Shown here piece by piece: positions 1 to 9,231 of a stretch of DNA of 64,000 bases (position 1 is its first letter; each line of letters starts with the position of its first letter). The notes beneath the pieces are model-generated. The model did not search any database and had not been told where the DNA came from. It saw only the letters and a program-made list of their open reading frames with translations. This DNA is from Inmirania thermothiophila (GTDB lineage Bacteria > Pseudomonadota > Gammaproteobacteria > DSM-100275): assembly GCF_003751635.1 (NCBI RefSeq), contig NZ_RJVI01000002.1:496001-560000 (forward strand). The letters run 5' to 3'. The position numbers and the translations under genes are program-made.

Positions 1-1
1 A

Positions 2-1336
2 GCCGCGGGCGGCGAGCTGCTCCACCAGCTCCCCCAGCGTCCGCGCCTGCTCCTCGTCGAGCCGGGCCAGCTCCATGAGGACCTGCGGCGCCCCCTTCAC
101 GGCGACGAGGCGCCCGCCCGCCCCCTCCGCCACCGCCTCGGTGCGCTTGCGCACGGGATCGAAGGGGGTGAAGCGGCGCTGCCGCCAGGCCCGCCAGTCG
201 AGATCCGGCAGGTGCTCGTCGATGTGGTGGAAGATGGCGAGCTCGATGGGGTCCTGGTTCTCCTGCCGCGAGGCCAGCGCCGCCAGCAGGAAGACCTCGC
301 GCTCGTCGTGGCCGTCCAGGGCCACCGGCTCCACCACCCGCATCTCGTTGCGCGTCAGGGTCCCCGTCTTGTCGCAGCAGAAGACGTCGACGCCGGCGAG
401 CTCCTCGATGGCCACCAGGCGCGAGACGATGGCGCGGCGGCGGGCGAGGTTCATCGCCCCCACGGCCATGGTCACCGAGAGGACCGCCGGCAGGGCCACC
501 GGGATGGAGGCGACGGTCAGGACCAGCGCGAAGCGCAGGATCTCCAAGGGCGGCTCGTGCCGGAAGAGCGCGACCAGCACCACCACCGACACCAGCGCGA
601 GGGTCAGCAGGATCAGGAAGTTGCCGATCTGGATCACCATGCGCTGGAAGTGGCTGCGCTCGTGCAGCCCCGCCTCGGCCACCAGCGAGACCACCGACTG
701 GAAGCGTGTCGCGGCGCCGGTGTTCACCACCACCGCGAGCATCTCGCCCTGCTTCACCACGGTGTGGGCGTAGACCACCTCGCCCGCCTTCTTGGAGACC
801 GGCAGCGACTCGCCGGTGAGCATCGACTGGTCCAGCAGCAGATACTCGCCCTCCACGAGCTGGCAGTCCGCGGGCACGATGTCGCCGATGCGCAGCCGCA
901 CGATGTCGCCCGGCACCAGCTCCCGCGCCGGCAGCCGCCGCCAGCGCCCCGCGCGCAGGGCGAGCACGCTGCGGGCCATGCCCCGGCGCAACGCCCGCAG
1001 GGCGTCGAGGGCCCGGTGCTCCTGCAGGAAGTCGAGGCCGGCGTTGACGCCGAGGAGGACCCCGATGATGGCGAGGTCCTCCCACTTGCGCGCCAGCGCC
1101 GAGAGGACGGCGGCGGCCTCGATCATCCACGGGATCGGGCCCCAGAACCGGCGCAGGACCCGGTGCCAGACCGGCTCCTCGCGCTCGGCGATCTCGTTGT
1201 GGCCGAAGCGCGCAAGCCTTGCCGCGGCCTCCGCCTCCCCGAGGCCGTGCGCGCGGTCGCTCCCGAGCTCGGCAAGGGTCTGATCCGGCGGCTGCCGCGC
1301 GTAGTCGTCGCTGGGGTGCGGGATCCGCGCGCCCAC
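2..1336 (-). CDS. Plasma-membrane-type H+-translocating P-type ATPase, C-terminus beyond window
   Basis: About 445 residues of a P3A-like cation ATPase that would use ATP to pump protons, or possibly another cation, across the inner membrane. The phosphorylation motif CDKTGTLT has its Asp near residue 322. An actuator MLTGES motif lies earlier, and hydrophobic segments flank PVALPAVLS. The N-terminal cation-ATPase domain (GLGEAEAAARLARFGHNEI) is present; most of the nucleotide-binding domain and the C-terminal membrane helices lie off the left edge. The GTG start at 1336 is the first in-frame start after the stop of the upstream diguanylate cyclase gene, 15 bases away; a purine-rich stretch overlaps that gene's end. 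The family call is firm; H+ specificity is inferred from the P3A-like motifs. Confidence 0.85.
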   Translation of the reverse strand, partial: MGARIPHPSDDYARQPPDQTLAELGSDRAHGLGEAEAAARLARFGHNEIAEREEPVWHRVLRRFWGPIPWMIEAAAVLSALARKWEDLAIIGVLLGVNAGLDFLQEHRALDALRALRRGMARSVLALRAGRWRRLPARELVPGDIVRLRIGDIVPADCQLVEGEYLLLDQSMLTGESLPVSKKAGEVVYAHTVVKQGEMLAVVVNTGAATRFQSVVSLVAEAGLHERSHFQRMVIQIGNFLILLTLALVSVVVLVALFRHEPPLEILRFALVLTVASIPVALPAVLSVTMAVGAMNLARRRAIVSRLVAIEELAGVDVFCCDKTGTLTRNEMRVVEPVALDGHDEREVFLLAALASRQENQDPIELAIFHHIDEHLPDLDWRAWRQRRFTPFDPVRKRTEAVAEGAGGRLVAVKGAPQVLMELARLDEEQARTLGELVEQLAARG

Positions 1337-1351
1337 GGCCGTCGCACCGCG

Positions 1352-4300
1352 CTAGCCTTCCCCGCCAGCGCCGCGCGCCGCGCGCAGCAGCCGCGCCATC
1401 TCGGCCGCGGGCACCGGCCGGCCGTAGCGGTAGCCCTGGGCGAGACGGCAGCCGGCCTCGAGCAGGAAACGCTCCTGGGCCTCGGTCTCGACCCCCTCGG
1501 CGATGACCTCGAGGCCCAGGCTGCCGGCCACGGCGATGATCGCGCGGACGATGTCCTCGTCGGCGCCGCCGCCGCCGAGCCCCGCGACGAAGGAGCGGTC
1601 GATCTTGAGGTGATCGGCGGGAAGGCGCTTGAGGTAGCTCAGCGAGGAGTAACCGGTGCCGAAGTCGTCGATGGACACCGCCACGCCCTCCGCCTTGATC
1701 GCCCCGAGCACGGTGACGCTGCGCTCCGGATCCTCCATCGCCGCGCTCTCCGTAATCTCCACCTCCAGCAGCCGCCCAGCGACCCCGTGGCGGCGCAGGG
1801 CCTCGCCGATGCTTTCCGCGAGGCCCTCGTTGCGAAGCTCCACCGCCGAGACGTTGACCGCCACCGGCACCGCGATGCCCTCCCCCTGCCAGCGCGCGAG
1901 CTGGCGGCAGGCGGCCTCGCGCACCCAGCGGTCCAGCTCCCCGATCAGGCCGCCCTCCTCGGCCGCGGTGATGAACTCCCCCGGCGGCACCAGCCCCCTT
2001 TCGGGGTGGCGCCAGCGCACCAGCGCCTCGAGGCTCCGGATCCGTCCCGCGGGCATCTCCACCCGCGGCTGGTAGTGGAGCTCGAGCTCGTCGGCGGCGA
2101 ACGCCCGCCGCAGCGCCTCCTCGAGGGTGAGGCGGCGCGCCACCGCCTCCTCCTCGCCCTGGTGGTAGAAGGCGTGACCGAGACGGCCCCGCTTGGCGCG
2201 GTACATGGCGATGTCGGCCCGCCGCAGCAGGACGTCCACGTCGTCGCCGTCCTCGGGGAAGCGCGCGATGCCGATGCTCGCCCCCACCCGCACCTCCCGC
2301 CCGCCGAGCCGGAAGGGGGCCTCCAGCACCGCCTGCACGCGCTCGGCCACCGAACGCGCCGTCTCCTCGGTGCCGTTCCACAGCACGGCGGCGAACTCGT
2401 CGCCGCCGAGCCGCGCGAGCAGGTCGCCGTTGCGCACCACCCCGCGCAGCCGCTCCCCGGCCTGGGCGAGGAGCCGGTCGCCCACCTCGTGGCCGAGGGT
2501 GTCGTTGACGTCCTTGAAGCGGTCGAGATCGAGATAGAGCACGGCCAGCCGCACCCCGAGCCGCCGCCCCTGCTCCAGCATCTCCACGAAGCGCTCGCGC
2601 AGCATCCGCCGGTTGGGCAGCTCCGTGAGCGGATCGTAGTTGGCCAGACGGCGGATGCGTTCCTCGTAGCGGTGCTGCTCGGTGACGTCCAGCAGCGTCC
2701 CCACCAGCACGCGCTCGCCGTCGATCTCGGCCGCCGACCCGAGCACCTCGACCCGGATCTCGGTGCCGTCCTTGCGCAGGCCGCGGAAGCCGTAGTGGGC
2801 CACGTCGCCGCGCCCTTCCAGGCGCTCGCGCACGCGCCCGCGCACGAGCTCCCGGTCGGCCGGGGCCACCAGCTCGCCCACCTCGCGCCCGACGATCTCC
2901 TCCGGCGTGTAGCCGAAGATCTCGGCGAGGCGGGGATTGACGTAGGCGAAGCGGCCCGCCCGCACGATGTAGACCCCGGCCAGCGAGCGCTCCACCAGGT
3001 TGCGGAAGCGGCGCTCGCTCTCGCGCAGCGCGCGCTCCATGCGCACCTGCTCGGTGACGTCCATGACCAGGGAGGCGATGCCGAGGACGGTGCCGTCCTC
3101 GGCCACGAGCGGGGTGTTGAACCAGTCGCAGAGGATCTCGCGCCCGTCGCGGGTGGCGTTGACGTTGCGCGAGCGCGCCCCGCCCCGCCCCTCCACCAGC
3201 TCGCGCCGGATGCGCTCCACCTCGGGCCGGACCCGCTCGGGCACGATGAGCTCGAAGGCGCTGCGTCCCACCGCCTCCTCCGCCGTGTAGCCGAAGATGC
3301 GCTCCGCGGCGGGATTCCAGCTGCGCACGCGAAGCGCCGTGTCCCACTCGATGGCGCCGAGGGGCGTCTGCTCCACGTGCAGGGCGAGGCGCTGGCGCGA
3401 GGCGGCGAGCGCCTCCACCGTGCGCCGCCGCTCGATACCGAGGGCGAGCGCCCCCGCCACCCGGCGCAGGAAGCCCTCGTCGGCGGCGTCGCGCCGGTGC
3501 CCCTCCGGGAGGTAGAGCAGGAGCACACCCGCGGTCCCGCCGCGGGCGAGGATGGGCACCACGTAGTGCCCGTGCGGCTCCATGGCGTCGTGGCGCCGCT
3601 CGTGGCGCGCGTCGACGCAGGCAGCGTAGACGGGCCTGCGCTCCGCCGCGGCGCGCCCGCACAGGCAGCACCCGAACGGAACCTCGGCGCAGAGGGCCTG
3701 CAGCGCGGGCTCGAGACCCCAGTCCGCCGCCATCCTCAGCCGGCCGCCGTCCTCGGCGAGGAAGACCGCCCCCTTGCGCATCAGCGCCAGCCACGGCACC
3801 TGACACAGGGCCTCGAGGGCGTTGCGGAGATAGGCCTCCATGGGGTGGTCCGAGAGCGCCTCAGCGAGGAGCCGGTTGAGCGCGGCGGCCTCGTCCGCGG
3901 CCCGCCGCACCGAGGTCACGTCCTCGCCCTCGGCCACCATCAGGGCCACCGCCCCGTGCCCGTCCCGAACGGGCGTCACCGCGAGGCTGAGGACGCGCCG
4001 CCCCGCCTCGCCGTCGAGCGCCACCTCGCGCTCGCCGCGCACGCCCGCCGCGGCCCAGGCCACGAGCTCGGCCACCGTCTCGCGGTCCGCCGCCGCCCAC
4101 GGCAGCGCCTCCCACAGCGGCGCCCGCCGCCCGCCGAGGGCCTCGCCGGCCCCGTTCCACCGCATCACCGCACCGTCCGCATCGAGCAGGGCGAGGGCGT
4201 GCCGGCTGTGGGCGAGCACCGCCTCGAGCTCCTCGTGGCGCGCCCGCAGGGCCTGCTCGCGCCGCTCCACCTCGAGCCGAAGGCGCACGTTCTCGCGCAG

Positions 4301-4849
4301 ATGCCCCCGGATGCGCCGCCCCGCCTCCAGCAGGACGCCGAGGTAGACCAGACCCAGGAGGGCGAGACCGAAGCCGACGGCGCCGCGCTCCAGGGCGAGC
4401 CGCAGGAGCATCGGGGCGAGCACGGGCGCGACGTAGGCGAGGGTCGCCGCCCCCGAGGGGGCGAGCACCGGCACCCCGCCCGCGGCCATCCCCACGACGA
4501 CGAGCCCGAGGACCGGCCAGTGGGGCGAGCCGGTGTCGATGAGGAGCGAGGCCGAGCCCCAGACCACGCCGGAGGCCGCCGCCCCGGCGACGAAGGTCCG
4601 GTGCCAGCGCCCGTCCGCGGGACGTCCGCGCCCGATCCAGCGCGCCCGCACCAGCGTCCGCGCCGCGCCCACCGCGGCCACCGCCGCCAGCCAGACCAGC
4701 ATCCGCGGCCCGGCCACCGGCCACAGCATGGCCGCCGTGACCGCCGCCACGGCCACCGTCACCGCCGGCGTGAGCGCCAGCGTGTCGTAGAGCAGCCGGA
4801 GGCGCTCGGCCTCCCAGCCGCACGCCTCCGCGTCCTGGCTCTCCTGCAA
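1352..4849 (-). CDS. Membrane-bound PAS-GAF-PAS-PAS-GGDEF-EAL signalling protein
   Basis: 1165-residue bifunctional-type cyclic-di-GMP enzyme. Order: several N-terminal transmembrane helices (about 30-180), a short coiled-coil linker, PAS (about 215-310), GAF (about 320-470), two PAS domains (about 480-730), GGDEF (motif near 815) and EAL (motif near 940). Both catalytic motifs look intact: GGDEF, EALVRW, DDFGTGYSS. An inhibitory RxxD site (RNGD) sits five residues before GGDEF, so product inhibition of the cyclase is likely. The GAF domain has a cysteine cluster, FGCCLCGRA, that may bind a metal or haem or sense redox. The start is TTG, 9 bases after the upstream stop, with GAGGGA overlapping that stop. 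Whether synthesis or hydrolysis dominates cannot be read from the sequence. Confidence 0.9.
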   Translation of the reverse strand: MQESQDAEACGWEAERLRLLYDTLALTPAVTVAVAAVTAAMLWPVAGPRMLVWLAAVAAVGAARTLVRARWIGRGRPADGRWHRTFVAGAAASGVVWGSASLLIDTGSPHWPVLGLVVVGMAAGGVPVLAPSGAATLAYVAPVLAPMLLRLALERGAVGFGLALLGLVYLGVLLEAGRRIRGHLRENVRLRLEVERREQALRARHEELEAVLAHSRHALALLDADGAVMRWNGAGEALGGRRAPLWEALPWAAADRETVAELVAWAAAGVRGEREVALDGEAGRRVLSLAVTPVRDGHGAVALMVAEGEDVTSVRRAADEAAALNRLLAEALSDHPMEAYLRNALEALCQVPWLALMRKGAVFLAEDGGRLRMAADWGLEPALQALCAEVPFGCCLCGRAAAERRPVYAACVDARHERRHDAMEPHGHYVVPILARGGTAGVLLLYLPEGHRRDAADEGFLRRVAGALALGIERRRTVEALAASRQRLALHVEQTPLGAIEWDTALRVRSWNPAAERIFGYTAEEAVGRSAFELIVPERVRPEVERIRRELVEGRGGARSRNVNATRDGREILCDWFNTPLVAEDGTVLGIASLVMDVTEQVRMERALRESERRFRNLVERSLAGVYIVRAGRFAYVNPRLAEIFGYTPEEIVGREVGELVAPADRELVRGRVRERLEGRGDVAHYGFRGLRKDGTEIRVEVLGSAAEIDGERVLVGTLLDVTEQHRYEERIRRLANYDPLTELPNRRMLRERFVEMLEQGRRLGVRLAVLYLDLDRFKDVNDTLGHEVGDRLLAQAGERLRGVVRNGDLLARLGGDEFAAVLWNGTEETARSVAERVQAVLEAPFRLGGREVRVGASIGIARFPEDGDDVDVLLRRADIAMYRAKRGRLGHAFYHQGEEEAVARRLTLEEALRRAFAADELELHYQPRVEMPAGRIRSLEALVRWRHPERGLVPPGEFITAAEEGGLIGELDRWVREAACRQLARWQGEGIAVPVAVNVSAVELRNEGLAESIGEALRRHGVAGRLLEVEITESAAMEDPERSVTVLGAIKAEGVAVSIDDFGTGYSSLSYLKRLPADHLKIDRSFVAGLGGGGADEDIVRAIIAVAGSLGLEVIAEGVETEAQERFLLEAGCRLAQGYRYGRPVPAAEMARLLRAARGAGGEG

Positions 4850-4858
4850 CGCGTTCCC

Positions 4859-5662
4859 TCAGCGTCCCTGCCAGACCGGACGACGCTTCTCGAGGAAGGC
4901 GTCGATCCCCTCAGCGGCGTCGCGGGCCAGCATGTTCTCGGTCATCACGCGCCCGGCGTAGGCATAGGCCTCCTCCAGGGGCATCTCCAGCTGGCGGTAG
5001 AAGGCCTCCTTGCCGATGCGCAGGGTCAGCGGGGACTTGGCGCAGAGCGTCGCCGCAAGCTCCGCCACCGCCTCGTCCAGGCGCTCGGGCGCCACGACCC
5101 GGTTGACCAGGCCCATCTGCCGCGCCCGTTCCGCATCCACCATCTCGCCCGTGAGCAGCATCTCCATGGCCTGCTTGCGCCCGACGTTGCGCGACAGCGC
5201 CACCATCGGCGTCGAGCAGAAGAGTCCGATGTGCACCCCCGGGGTGGCGAAGCGGGCCTCGGTGGAGGCCACCGCGAGGTCGCAGCTCGCCACCAGCTGG
5301 CAGCCCGCCGCGGTGGCGATGCCGTGGACGCGGGCGATCACCGGCTTGGGCAGGCGCACGAGGCTCGTCATCAGGCGGCTGCACTGGGCGAAGAGGGCCT
5401 CGTAGAAGGCCCGCTCGGGCCGCGCCCGCATCTCGCGCAGGTCGTGCCCGGCGCAGAAGGCGGGTCCGTTGGCGGCGATGACCACCACCCGCACCGCCTC
5501 GTCGGCGGCGCAGGCGTCCACCGCCTCCTGCAGCGCCGCCATGAGGGCGGTCGAGAGCGCGTTGCGCGCCCGCGGCCGGTTGAGGGTCAGGGTGGCGACC
5601 CCGTCACGCACCTCGCGGAGCAGGATCGGCTCCGCGGCGGCGGCTTCGTTCTCGTGACCCAT
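4859..5662 (-). CDS. Crotonase-family protein, ECHDC3-like
   Basis: 267-residue enoyl-CoA hydratase/isomerase fold. The closest match I recognise is the ECHDC3 subgroup: the signature ATAAGCQLVASCDLAV followed by FATPGVHIGLFCSTP is nearly identical to that of animal ECHDC3. In classical hydratases the GGG-x-E and PE-x-x-LG segments carry the two catalytic glutamates. Here these positions read CQL and PGVHIG, so both acids are missing and ordinary 2-enoyl-CoA hydration is unlikely. The C-terminal GIDAFLEKRRPVW is typical of the fold. The gene lies directly upstream of the PAS/GGDEF/EAL gene on the same strand and may share its transcript. True substrate unknown. Confidence 0.85.
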   Translation of the reverse strand: MGHENEAAAAEPILLREVRDGVATLTLNRPRARNALSTALMAALQEAVDACAADEAVRVVVIAANGPAFCAGHDLREMRARPERAFYEALFAQCSRLMTSLVRLPKPVIARVHGIATAAGCQLVASCDLAVASTEARFATPGVHIGLFCSTPMVALSRNVGRKQAMEMLLTGEMVDAERARQMGLVNRVVAPERLDEAVAELAATLCAKSPLTLRIGKEAFYRQLEMPLEEAYAYAGRVMTENMLARDAAEGIDAFLEKRRPVWQGR

Positions 5663-5787
5663 CTCGGCCTCCTCCCGCGCTGGACCCGTGTCCGCCCATG
5701 GTAGCGCGGACCGGGCCGCCGCGGGCAGGCCGCCCCGCGGCGGCGCTGCTACACTGCGCTGCGGAGGAGCCCCGGAGGAGAGCCCCC

Positions 5788-7161
5788 GTGCGCGCCGTGG
5801 ACCGGGTGATCGAGCGGTTGCGCGACCGCTTCGGCCGCCGCCTCAGCACCGCCGCCGCCGTGCGCGAGCAGCACGGCCGCGACGAATCCTGGCACCCGCC
5901 GGCACCGCCCGACGCCGTGGTCTTCGCCCGCTCCACCGAGGAGGTGGCGGCGGTGGTGGCCGCCTGCGCCGAGCACCGCGTGCCGCTCATCCCCTTCGGG
6001 GCGGGCACCTCGCTGGAGGGCCACGTGGCCGCGCTCCACGGGGGGATCTGCCTCGATCTCGCGGGCCTCGACCGCATCCTCGCGGTGCACGCCGAGGACC
6101 TCGACGCCGTGGTCGAGGCCGGGGTCACACGCCGGCGCCTCAACGAGCACCTGCGCGACACCGGGCTCTTCTTCCCGGTGGACCCGGGCGCCGACGCCAC
6201 CCTCGGCGGGATGGCGGCCACCGCCGCCTCCGGCACCAACGCGGTGCGCTACGGCACCATGCGCGAGAACGTGCTCGCCCTCACGGTGGTCCTCCCCGAC
6301 GGGTCGGTGGTGCGCACCGGCACCCGGGCCCGCAAGTCCGCCGCCGGCTACGACCTGACGCGGCTGATGGTGGGCTCCGAGGGCACCCTCGGTGTCATCA
6401 CCGAGCTCACCCTGCGCCTGCACGGCATCCCGGAGGCCGTCTCCGCCGCGGTCTGCCCCTACCCGTCGGTGCGCGCGGCGGTGGACACCGTGATCCTGAC
6501 CATCCAGAGCGGGATCCCCGTGGCCCGCATCGAGCTCATGGACGAGACCAGCATGGAGGCGGTCAACCGCTACGCCCGGCTCGACCACGCCGTGGCGCCG
6601 ACGCTGTTCTTCGAGTTCCACGGCAGCCCCGTGGAGGTGGAGGAGCAGGCGCGGCGGGTGGGCGAGATCGCCGCCGAGCTCGGCGCCGGCGCCTTCCGCT
6701 GGGCCACCCGCAGCGAGGAGCGCAACCGCCTCTGGCGCGCCCGGCACGACGCCTACTACGCGCTCAAGGCCCTGCGTCCCGGGGGCACCGGCTGGGCCAC
6801 CGACGTCTGCGTCCCCATCTCGCGGCTCGCCGAGTGCATCGAGGAGACCCGGCGCGACCTCGAAGGGCTGCCTATGCCGGTGGGGCTGCTGGGGCACGTG
6901 GGCGACGGCAACTTCCATCTCGCCTTCATCGTGGATCCCGACGACCCCGCCGAACTGGCGCAGGTCAAGGCCGTCAACGAGCGCCTCGTCGCCCGCGCCC
7001 TGGCCATGGAGGGCACCTGCACCGGCGAGCACGGCATCGGCCACGGCAAGCTCGAGGCCCTGCGCGCCGAGCACGGCGATCTCCTGCCCGCCATGGCCGC
7101 CATCAAGCGGGCCCTCGACCCGCACGGGATCATGAATCCCGGCAAGGTGGTGCCCGCCTGA
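5788..7161 (+). CDS. FAD-linked oxidase, D-lactate dehydrogenase (cytochrome)/GlcD type
   Basis: 457-residue flavoprotein of the FAD-binding type 4 (VAO) family that oxidises a 2-hydroxyacid such as D-lactate or glycolate and passes electrons to cytochrome c or quinone. N-terminal FAD domain: PLIPFGAGTSLEGH, then GGMAATAASGTNAVRYGTMRENV. C-terminal cap and substrate domain: VGDGNFH and GEHGIGHGKLEAL near the end, and the family-typical terminus MNPGKVVPA. The GTG start at 5788 was chosen because GGAGGAG precedes it by seven bases and alignment to the family begins there; the frame is open about 30 codons further upstream. It is divergent from the ECHDC3-like gene. Exact substrate not determined. 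Confidence 0.85.
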   Translation: MRAVDRVIERLRDRFGRRLSTAAAVREQHGRDESWHPPAPPDAVVFARSTEEVAAVVAACAEHRVPLIPFGAGTSLEGHVAALHGGICLDLAGLDRILAVHAEDLDAVVEAGVTRRRLNEHLRDTGLFFPVDPGADATLGGMAATAASGTNAVRYGTMRENVLALTVVLPDGSVVRTGTRARKSAAGYDLTRLMVGSEGTLGVITELTLRLHGIPEAVSAAVCPYPSVRAAVDTVILTIQSGIPVARIELMDETSMEAVNRYARLDHAVAPTLFFEFHGSPVEVEEQARRVGEIAAELGAGAFRWATRSEERNRLWRARHDAYYALKALRPGGTGWATDVCVPISRLAECIEETRRDLEGLPMPVGLLGHVGDGNFHLAFIVDPDDPAELAQVKAVNERLVARALAMEGTCTGEHGIGHGKLEALRAEHGDLLPAMAAIKRALDPHGIMNPGKVVPA

Positions 7162-7171
7162 GGCGGCCGTC

Positions 7172-9082
7172 TCAGGCCGAGGCGCCCCGGCGCGCCTCGT
7201 GCCACAGCAGCCCCGCCCCCAGCGCCAGCACCAGCCCCTGCGCCGCGAGCGTCTCCAGCGTGGGATAGAGGCCCAGCAGCTCGATCCGCGGCAGCGGCAG
7301 CAGGTCCACCGGCAGCCACCCCGCCTCCTGCAGCGCCGCCACCCCGTGCCCGGTGAAGACGAGGGCGAGCACGAACAGGATCGCGGCGTTGACGTTGAAG
7401 AAGACCCGCAGCGGCAGCCGCACGCTGAAGCGCAGGATGAGCGCCGCGATCACCACCAGCGCGGCCGCCGCCGCCCCGAGGCCCGCCCACAGGGCCCAGG
7501 CGGCCTCCGACGCCCCCTGGCTCCAGAGCGCCTGATAGAAGAGGATGGTCTCGAACACCTCGCGGTAGACGGCGAGGAAGACGCTGCCCGCCAGGGCCCA
7601 GAGGGCGCCCCCGCGGAGGGCGTCGTGCACCCGCTCCTTGAGGAAGCGCTGCCAGCGGTCCGCATGGGTGCGGCTGTGCAGCCAGAAGCCCACGTAGAGC
7701 AGCACCGCCACCGCCAGCAACGCCGTGACGCCCTCGGTCACCTCGCGGCTTGCGCCGCTGATGCGCAGCACGTTCGTCGACAGCCACCAGGTCGCCCCCC
7801 CGGCGGCGAGCGCCCCGATCCAGCCCAGATGGACCCAGCGCATGGCATCCCGCCGCCCCGCCTGGACCAGGGTCGCGGCGATGACGGCCACGATCAGGAT
7901 CGCCTCCAGCCCCTCGCGCAGGAGGATCACCAGGCTCGCCACGAAGGCGGTGCCGGGCCCCAGCGCCTCGCCCCCGGCGAGGACCGCCTCCGCGGCGTCG
8001 AGGGCCTCGCGCACCCGCCTCATGGCCGCCTCCACCTCGTCCTCCGCGGCGCCCCGGCGCAGCCCCTCGCGCAGCGCGGTCATGGCCTCCTCCACCGCGC
8101 GGCGCTCGGCGCCGTGGCCCTGCAGCCGCGGCTCCACCAGCTCGAAGCCCTCGAGATAGGCGGCGAGCGCGGCCTCATAGGCCCCCTCGCGATCCCCCTC
8201 GCGCAGCCGCGCCCACGCCCGGTCGAGCCACGCGCGCGTGACCGCCAGGGGATCGGCGGCACCCGCGACCTGCGCCGGCTGCGTCCGCAGCCACGCCAGC
8301 ACCGCCTCCGCGTCCGCCCCGTGGGCCTCGCGGACCGCCGCCGGCACCGCCCGCACCAGCGCCCCGAGGTCGGCGAAGACGCCGCGCCAGCGCGCCTCGT
8401 CCGCGGCCCAGAGCGCCTGTCCCCGCGCCAGCTCCGCCGGCGTCGCCGAGCGCGCCGCCACCCAGAAGGCCAGCGCCCACCGGGTCGCCTCGTCGAGCTC
8501 GGAGAAGCCGGGCATCCCGGTGCCCGGCACGCCGAAGGTGATGGTGTTGTAGAGCCCCTCCACCGAGCGCCCGGCGGCCCGGTCGCGGTCCGTGAAGTCG
8601 GTGGGCCGGGGCTCGAGGCCGGCCGCCAGCACGCCGTCGCCCCGCCCCTCCGGACCGTGGCAGGCGACACAGCGCGCACCGAAGACCCGGGCGGCCGCCG
8701 CCGGATCCGGTGCGGCGCGCGGCACCGTCACCACCCCGTAGGCCTCCGCGAGCGCCTCGCGCAGGCTGCGGGCGAGCCCCTGCACCCGCGCCCCCGGCGC
8801 CTTGGCCAGCACCGCCGCCTGCAGCGCCTGCGCCTGCGCCGCCAGGGCCTCCCTCCGCGGATCGGGCGGAAGCCGCCCGATGCCCCGCACCACCTCGGTG
8901 GCGAACTCCACCTGCTCGGCGTACTCGGCCTCGTCCAGGACCCTGCCGTCGCGCACCATCTCCGGATAGTCGGCGGCGAGATAGTCCAGCATGTGCAGCA
9001 GCCGCCCCGGCCCCGCCGCCGCCATCGCGGCGCCCCATGCCAGCAGGAGCACGGCCAGTCCCCGGCGGAACCTCGCGCCCAT
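7172..9082 (-). CDS. Cytochrome c-FTR1 fusion iron permease
   Basis: 636 residues. A signal peptide (about 1-24) is followed by a periplasmic alpha-helical region, a monohaem cytochrome c domain (CVACH near 136, with a probable Met ligand in GTGMPGFSE) and a C-terminal FTR1/EfeU-type permease of about seven helices. The permease has the two REXXE iron-binding motifs, REGLE and REVFE. Known FTR1 proteins import ferric iron coupled to ferroxidation; the fused cytochrome could receive the electron from Fe2+. A good Fur-like palindrome lies just upstream of the start (9100-9118), so iron repression is likely. The start ATG at 9082 has a G-rich ribosome site and sits right before the signal peptide. 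No efeO or efeB neighbour is present. Confidence 0.9.
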   Translation of the reverse strand: MGARFRRGLAVLLLAWGAAMAAAGPGRLLHMLDYLAADYPEMVRDGRVLDEAEYAEQVEFATEVVRGIGRLPPDPRREALAAQAQALQAAVLAKAPGARVQGLARSLREALAEAYGVVTVPRAAPDPAAAARVFGARCVACHGPEGRGDGVLAAGLEPRPTDFTDRDRAAGRSVEGLYNTITFGVPGTGMPGFSELDEATRWALAFWVAARSATPAELARGQALWAADEARWRGVFADLGALVRAVPAAVREAHGADAEAVLAWLRTQPAQVAGAADPLAVTRAWLDRAWARLREGDREGAYEAALAAYLEGFELVEPRLQGHGAERRAVEEAMTALREGLRRGAAEDEVEAAMRRVREALDAAEAVLAGGEALGPGTAFVASLVILLREGLEAILIVAVIAATLVQAGRRDAMRWVHLGWIGALAAGGATWWLSTNVLRISGASREVTEGVTALLAVAVLLYVGFWLHSRTHADRWQRFLKERVHDALRGGALWALAGSVFLAVYREVFETILFYQALWSQGASEAAWALWAGLGAAAAALVVIAALILRFSVRLPLRVFFNVNAAILFVLALVFTGHGVAALQEAGWLPVDLLPLPRIELLGLYPTLETLAAQGLVLALGAGLLWHEARRGASA

Positions 9083-9099
9083 GGCGCCCCCCTAACGTG

Positions 9100-9118
9100 C
9101 ATGCGAACGATTCGCATT
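9100..9118 (-). promoter_or_regulatory. Fur-box-like operator
   Basis: An inverted repeat TGCGAA-N3-TTCGCA (AATGCGAATCGTTCGCATG on the minus strand) lies 17 bases upstream of the cytochrome c-FTR1 start. It matches 15 of 19 positions of the classical Fur box AATGAGAATCATTCTCATT, the mismatches being G/C substitutions as expected at this GC content. The iron-permease context supports Fur control; not proven. Confidence 0.65.
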
Positions 9119-9231
9119 TTCCTGATTCGCGGAGGAGGAGGCAAGCCCGCCCCGGGCGACGGATCCGTGCCCGCGGCGAACCGCGGTCCGCACCGGCATC
9201 CTGCCGGCGCACGCGCGCCGGCGTCACGGCG

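Noticed and set aside
212-5704. A very long open frame on the plus strand opposite the ATPase, GGDEF/EAL and crotonase genes
   Set aside because: It is antisense to three clearly homologous genes, is rich in Arg/His/Gly/Pro, has no domain I recognise and no ribosome site. High third-position GC keeps such frames open; many similar frames exist here.
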